Below, one piece after another: positions 58,832 through 64,000 of a stretch of DNA of 64,000 nt. The notes below the pieces were generated by a model that worked only from the letters and a program-made list of their open reading frames with translations, did not search any database and was not told the DNA's origin. The first letter of the stretch is position 1, and every line of letters begins with the position of its first letter. The stretch lies in NCBI GenBank assembly GCA_963556255.1, contig OY744604.1, forward strand, positions 94,221,875 to 94,285,874. Reading direction: 5' to 3'. This DNA comes from Allolobophora icterica (lineage: Eukaryota > Annelida > Clitellata > Crassiclitellata > Lumbricidae). The translations under genes and the position numbers were made by a program.

Positions 58832-59149
58832 GGCAATCTAATCGCATATAGAAACTACAGACTTGTTTCTCAACCCTGTAAGTATCTTCATAGCAATGAA
58901 CTCCATAGTAATATGAGTGTATGGGGGGGTAAATTTGGATAATTGGAACAACTTGTATACATTCTAGAAGTACAGGTATGACCTCTAGCCAGCTTACCTG
59001 GCTTTCGTATACACAAATTAGTCGACCCACAGCTCGGTTATATATATACAAGTGGTCAATTGATCGAGGTAGGGCCTGTACGGGGTATGCCCTGTCGGGT
59101 CTAGTCTGCCCTAGCGATGCATCTCCATCCATCCGTCCGACCGCTAGAG

Positions 59150-59407
59150 GGCCAGAGGGAGGGTGAAGGGCCTAGGGTGGGGGCTACCACCGATCGACCG
59201 ACCGTCCCTGCGCCTCGCCTCCATTCCACAAAGCGGACGATGTTGCCTAGGCTATGCATATAATTAAATTCAGCAGCCTATGCTTGTAAGATGTGTAAAC
59301 CAAAATGAAATCAACGCCCATTGGCCGACAGATGCTTACTTGAACCGCCTACAGTCGTTGGTCACTTCATTCTACGAGGGAAACCGCCAAACCTAAAACC
59401 TAGGGCT
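59150..59407 (-). repeat. Kolobok right terminal inverted repeat
   Basis: Exact reverse complement of the left repeat, ending CCTAGGGCT before TTAA. Confidence 0.97.
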
Positions 59408-59411
59408 TTAA

Positions 59412-60239
59412 CTAATTCCTGCAGAGCGGAAGGTATAATTGATTAATACTTTTGGCTGGAATCAATTCAGGTAAACAGTATCAGTTGAGGCAGGTTTTGA
59501 CTTAGTACGTATAGTATTAAGAATGGTCTTTTTCGGTTTAGTCTGATACAAACAATGGTCTATATATGGATACCTTAAATATCATGGCACCAATTCAAAA
59601 GGGCAGCAGACCAACTGGTAAATTGACTAAATTCATTGAAAATTTAACAGGGGTGAGGCCACTCGGCTATTGTATTACCATAGGAAAACGTATATATTTA
59701 CATTTCACTTGACGGCTTGCCAACAGCCTCTCCCACTGGAGGATCTTATCTTATCTTATCTAAACATTTATAAAGCGCTTCTCTCAGCAGGGCTATACAG
59801 AAGCGCTCTCAACGTGACAGGCCCGTAAATAAGTAAGTCTTTAGGTAGCGAAGAGAAGCAGGTGTGATCCCCTGTAGAATCCTACTACGGACTGCAGGGG
59901 GAAGGGAGGATGCTGTTATCCGGCCTCTGCCATGTGACTTCGTGTGTATGACTTCGTGTGTAGGCCTCTACTGTATCAGTGCTTATGCAAGTGTATTCAT
60001 GCAATATGCAAATACATGTGGCTTCATCTGATTACAATTTACCAATATATGCAGATGTGCAGTGTAATTAAGGATATTCATATTTGTAAGGCAAAGTCTG
60101 AAGGTGTCATCTCTCTCAGTTCCTTTGTATGTAGTTGAGCTTCAGTGTGATGGAGTGACTTTAGAGAACTTGTCCCTCTTGACTGGTCACAGGACCAACG
60201 GCTGTTCAACTCTCATAGTGACTCATGCTTCTGACTATG
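59412..60239. other. Right arm of the hAT-like element
   Basis: Non-coding. A tail of the LINE/SINE type (ATAAAGCGCTTCTCTCAGCAGG to AGAAGCGCTCTCAACG) lies at ~59770-59815. Confidence 0.5.
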
Positions 60240-60475
60240 GCACGCCGCGCCGCGCCGCGCCGACGCCGACATTTCGTGGGCGCCGCCGCCGCCGATTTTT
60301 GTTCGTCGGCGCGCCGCCGCCGCCGACCCAAAATGACCGGCGCGCCGCCGCCGACACTATGACGTCGGCGCAGGGCTCTAGCTAGAAGTGACCATGAAGA
60401 AGTGACACCCAAGATATGTTTTAAAAGAATATCTTGGAATAAGCTTATACGATCTTCATACTTTTCCGGTGTTCT

Positions 60476-60572
60476 CTTGTTGTTGCTGTTGTTGTGTTGT
60501 TGCTGTTGTTGTGTTGTTGCTGTTGTTGTGTTGTTGCTGTTGTTGTGTTGTTGCTGTTGATGTGTTGTGTTG
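60476..60572. repeat. (TTGTTGCTG)-type minisatellite
   Basis: Four to five units of about 20 bp (GTTGCTGTTGTTGTGTT). Confidence 0.93.
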
Positions 60573-61246
60573 TTGCCATTAAGGTCAGCTACGGTTTAAC
60601 GACCGTCGTCCTATGTTCTTGTGTGATGTTGTTGGCAAAATTAAAAACGTCTTGACCAGGACAAGACCAAGACAGTGGAGTTCCAAGACAGGACAATACA
60701 AAGACTGTAGGGTACCAAGACTGAGATCAAGGCACAAGGTCCAAGATAGTACCCGGAGTCAGTCGCTAAGGAGTTACCGACTGACTTGATGAGTTAGCGA
60801 CTCAGTCGACTAAGTCGCATGCTTACCGACTGACTAAGTCGCTTAGACTTATCGACTGACTTAGCGACTTGCTATCGGTATGTGTCCATTGGACATACCT
60901 GATTACCTAACAATATAATGCATTTTACCGCATACTGTACTGACCGTGCCATCATTTCCGTGGGCATCAGATGAAACCCATATGGGCTCTATACGGGTCC
61001 AATATGGGAATATGGGCTCCGCTCCATGTGGACATGCTGACAGGGGACAGGCCGATGACTATGAAAATTAATGTTAATGTCAATTCGTGAAATTGAGCGC
61101 TTGATAAATCGAAGGAAACGAGGAACCAAGGATTTACAGCAGTACCCAATCTTACGGCCAATCAGTTGGCCGAAACTGCTAATGCGTGCCTCTTTCAGGC
61201 AGTAGCAGAGAACGAGAACCATGTACTACGGCACTTAGGCTATTCC
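60573..61246. other. Non-coding with short repeats
   Basis: CAAGACC/GGACAAGAC text at ~60640-60740 resembles the subterminal repeats of the MITE at 2359. An array of ACCGACTGACTAAGTCGC-like units lies at ~60745-60880. No gene. Confidence 0.45.
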
Positions 61247-61590
61247 CAGTGTGAGAATTGTAGAAAAAAGACTGGGGGTTAGCTTTGATCCATGTGGAGT
61301 TGAATATTTTATTCGTATTTTGCAAACTAATGTCAGCCAAATCTGAAAGTAGCAGATTTCAATGCTAGCTGTTTTGCAAGTCAAACTCGAATCAAAATCA
61401 ATTCCTTTGTTGAGAAAATAAAAAAATGCATACATGATACACCATGGAAATTTCTTCACTTTGTCAGAGATTCAGAATCAAATAATGCTAAATCACACGA
61501 GTATAAATGAGGGGGTTGGAAACGCCTCACTGAGGTCTGCAATGAAGACTTAATTGTGGGGTCCTAGGAAAGACTAGCGAGTTGAACCCC
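61247..61590. mobile_element. MITE, CAGKGTGAGAATTGT family, copy 4 (truncated)
   Basis: Left end CAGTGTGAGAATTGT and family interior, but the right terminus is missing; text switches to a LINE 3' end at about 61590. Confidence 0.7.
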
Positions 61591-61810
61591 AACTCCTGCT
61601 TATTGCCCCCTCTTCGTATTCATCAACACCATCTTCCTAATAGAATGCATAAATTCACTTTATCAAAAAAGACAACAACTATATCCGCCGTATTCTCTAT
61701 CAGAATTCTTACTAATAGAGCAAACTCTTTCTCTTATAATGTACCAAGTTGCGGATGTCAGCTTGTTTTCCTCAACAAATGAATATTTTATTGTATTGTA
61801 TTGTAAGTGT
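61590..61810 (+). pseudogene. CR1-like LINE 3' end, copy 3
   Basis: Decayed end of the same LINE as 15156-15790 (RMHKFTLSKK, then RILTN), 3' UTR blocks AAGTTGCGGATGTCAGCTTG, and a (TTGTA)n tail at ~61790-61806. It replaces the right end of MITE copy 4. Confidence 0.65.
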
Positions 61811-61965
61811 CACCCATATCCTGCTGCCGATGTCTTCGTCAAATTGAAAATTGGAAACCGCGATCAAAACAACAACCAAAATATTAAGTGAACGAAGTCG
61901 ATAGCAGTCGATAGCTTAGCGACTGGTTTAGACTTGAGGGCTTAGCGGCGGCGGATGGCGGCAGG

Positions 61966-62240
61966 GATCCGGCCCGAAACCCGAATCCCGGAAACGAATT
62001 TCGGCGGATCCCCGAAATCGATTAGTGATGAAAATGTAACTGAAAATAGAAGTCGGATGAATGCAAGGCCACGCCAGATCTATGTCACGTATAAGAGTTT
62101 ACTATTTAACTTTGAATAGTTTTCGGGAGTTCGGCCGCTTTCTATAAAACTGTTTTCGGGAGATCGGGCTTTTATGTACTTTCAGCGTTTTCGGGGATTC
62201 GGGTTTCGGGGATTCGGGTTTCGGGGATTCGGGTTGACCC
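61966..62240. mobile_element. TIR element, CCCGAATCCC family, copy 2
   Basis: Opens GGGATCCGGCCCGAAACCCG. The interior matches 38384-38645 (AGAGTTTA, TTTAACTTTGAATAG, TTTTCGGGAG) and it ends in three tandem GGGGATTCGGGTTTC units. Confidence 0.6.
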
Positions 62241-63716
62241 GGGCGGCGGCGCCGGGGACTAGTCCAAGACAGTACAAGACTGAGGCTTGTCGGAATTTAT
62301 TCCACAGGGTAAAACATACTAAATGATAAAACAACTAACGTAGTCCTATTAGTTCCCCAGATTTTCTTAAATAAAATTACATTTTATGAATACGAGATCC
62401 TTAAGCATAGCGTCACCTAGACGAATTTTTCTCTTCATTTTGGCACAGGCCAAATTAATAGCGCAGGAACTAAGGACAGTTTGCGCGAGACTTATTGAGA
62501 CCGCTTGTTCAAGACAGTCTACAGAACAGGACTTTCACTTTAAGACAGTTCTCAAAGTAATGATCTGGAGACCAAGACCGAGTCTCGAGACCATACAACT
62601 ATTCCTTTATGCAGGCTTGGAAAGGCCACTACCAGAGAGCGGGCAGTAGCAGAGCATTTAAGACTTATATTATCATTGACAATATTTATAGGTTATTTCT
62701 CGAATCTGTTATTATTCTTTCCTTTATGCTAACTTTCAATCAGTGTAACTTGTCCACGGTTGCGGTTTGTCAACCAGTAGGCTACATGATCAATAATAAA
62801 AACGAATATGATGATGATGATGACACATTCCCTCCCATTTTATACGTGGGGTTTCATCCCTGTTCGGACACTGGTCACATGACCTAAAGAAGTCGCTGCC
62901 TCTGTTACATTGCTTTACAGGATGTGGCACAGCTCTTGGTCCTTCGACTAGATGTCCAGTTGCAAGAAAAGGAAGGACTTCATCCATACTCAGCGGGTAG
63001 AGTTAAATGGAATTGAAGTGCAGTTTTAAAGAAGGCGCTCAAATCTAAGAAGACATTTGCGTCGCTTTCAATATTCCATACACATTATACTCAGCTGAAA
63101 GTTGAACCCACATAGCAGTGGTAACAGCCGACCGCTTAAACTACAACGCCATTCCGTATATATGCATTTCAAACCTGGTTGGATTGTTTGTCGTGCACCT
63201 GGACTACATAATTCATCAGCAAATTCGTAAAGGTGATGGATAGCTGCCTACCTGTGAACAGGTGCTCTTCCGAGTTCCTCTGATTCTTTTGTAGTGAAGA
63301 ACGTCTAGTTTTCCCGTTCAGATGTCATGTAACTTCTATCCAATATCGACTCGAGAAACTCTAATAATTCAAAATCCAAGCTCTTTTGTGAGACATCGGA
63401 TGGATGGACGTACGTTCGCTGCCACCGCGAGCCGCTACCTGTACAGGTGTGAGTTCCGAGCTTTGCTGCTGTAAAGGGACGCTCGCGCGAGGCATTGCTC
63501 AGTCACGTGGTCTAGTTTCGGAGCGGGTAGAGTGGGCAGGAGACTGATGAGCGATGTAAACAAGTGACAGTGATAAATATATATGGGAAATGACAGGTAG
63601 AAACAAACACAGGTAACCAGAAAGGCAGAGTAGCCAGAAAGCCTGGTGGCAACAGGTGAAAGAAGAGAGTACAGGATTTATAAGCGGACACACTGATGGA
63701 AACAGACAGAAGGAGA
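62241..63716. other. Non-coding, nothing firm
   Basis: Short CAAGAC/CTCGAGACC text at ~62265-62595 echoes the MITE at 2359. No exon recognised; the 87-105-codon frames have no domain. Confidence 0.4.
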
Positions 63717-63724
63717 GTGGGAAG

Positions 63725-63925
63725 CATAGGCGTAATTTGTGGGGGTACGAGGGGTATTCGTACACCCCACTTTTTGCACTGGTGGTACCGTACCCCAACT
63801 TTTTAAACAATGCCAATCAATATTTTATTACTGATCCTTCCAAGAGATCGCATTCTCCGCCTTGGTTCGGCTATGTCATAAATTGGTACCCCTCCCCCAC
63901 TTCTTTGGCCAAAGTTACGACCCTG
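63725..63925. mobile_element. hAT-like MITE, CATAGGCGTAA family
   Basis: Opens CATAGGCGTAATTTGTGGGG and closes CCAAAGTTACGACCCTG. Flanks GTGGGAAG and GATGGAAG match at 6 of 8. A cargo-free relative of the element at 46680-47611. Confidence 0.75.
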
Positions 63926-64000
63926 GATGGAAGGGTAAGCGGATGAACTGGTCGAAACTGGTACAGGAGAAAGAACCATACAGGAAGTGTGAGTCGCTCG

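Larger units (their letters stand above)
54221..59407. mobile_element. Kolobok-like DNA transposon, 5187 bp
   Basis: Flanked by TTAA on both sides (54217-54220 and 59408-59411). The terminal inverted repeats 54221-54478 and 59150-59407 are 258 bp each and, base by base, identical. Homology continues inward in diverged form, but the left end lacks ~80 bp present on the right. It carries two convergent genes: a DDE transposase and a P2X7-ballast-like protein. A (TA)n tract lies at 58676-58714. The TTAA target and transposase motifs fit the Kolobok superfamily; piggyBac also uses TTAA, but its transposase looks different. Confidence 0.9.
53623..60380. mobile_element. hAT-like element, TSD GCTAGAAG, split by Kolobok
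   Basis: 15-bp inverted termini TAGAGCCCTGCGCCG, with the perfect 8-bp duplication GCTAGAAG at 53615-53622 and 60381-60388. Both ends carry GC-rich subterminal arrays of GCCGCC and GTCGGCGCGCC (53638-53750 and 60240-60360). Removing the 5187-bp Kolobok-like insert and one TTAA leaves a ~1.57-kb element with no transposase recognised. Confidence 0.88.

Overview
This is 64 kb of repeat-rich, low-density animal nuclear DNA. Intron-bearing genes, tRNA-derived SINEs, LINE 3' ends, many hAT-like elements with 8-bp target duplications and very long microsatellites rule out a prokaryote or organelle. A BRICHOS gene, an expanded-type Mab-21/cGAS-like gene and the recurrent palindrome TAGGCCTA fit a marine invertebrate. 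I cannot name the species or phylum from the sequence; an echinoderm or other invertebrate deuterostome is a guess.

Layout. 1-7.9 kb: repeats only, with (GA)n, (CATA)n and (TAA)n tracts, one hAT-like MITE, two copies of a long interspersed repeat and a perfect 57-bp palindrome. 7.9-11.2 kb (minus): an intronless 1089-codon gene for a cGAS-like (Mab-21) nucleotidyltransferase with the three catalytic carboxylates, a long helical C-terminal region and a tail of seven 12-residue repeats. 11.2-19.4 kb: MITEs and a LINE 3' end. 19.5-38.9 kb (minus): a six-exon gene, reconstructed here from splice sites, for a 286-residue type II membrane protein: one transmembrane segment, a BRICHOS domain, a furin-type RSKR site and a terminal 50-residue peptide with ten cysteines. 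Its introns hold a CATTCC-like satellite, three hAT-like MITEs, SINEs and LINE tails. 39-53 kb: SINEs, LINE fragments, MITEs and a 340-bp (GT)n tract; no host gene recognised. 53.6-60.4 kb: an old hAT-like element (TSD GCTAGAAG) into which a young 5.2-kb Kolobok-like transposon has inserted at TTAA. The Kolobok-like element has 258-bp terminal inverted repeats identical to each other, a 627-residue DDE transposase and, convergent to it, a two-exon gene for a 189-residue protein resembling the P2X7 cytoplasmic ballast domain. 60.4-64 kb: repeats only.

Two host genes are well supported (cGAS-like and BRICHOS), plus two transposon genes. The cGAS-like protein would be expected to sense nucleic acid or another ligand and make a nucleotide second messenger. 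The BRICHOS protein looks like a chaperoned precursor that releases a disulfide-rich peptide. Nothing in the sequence links the two functionally. Most other open frames are translations of simple repeats or transposon debris.
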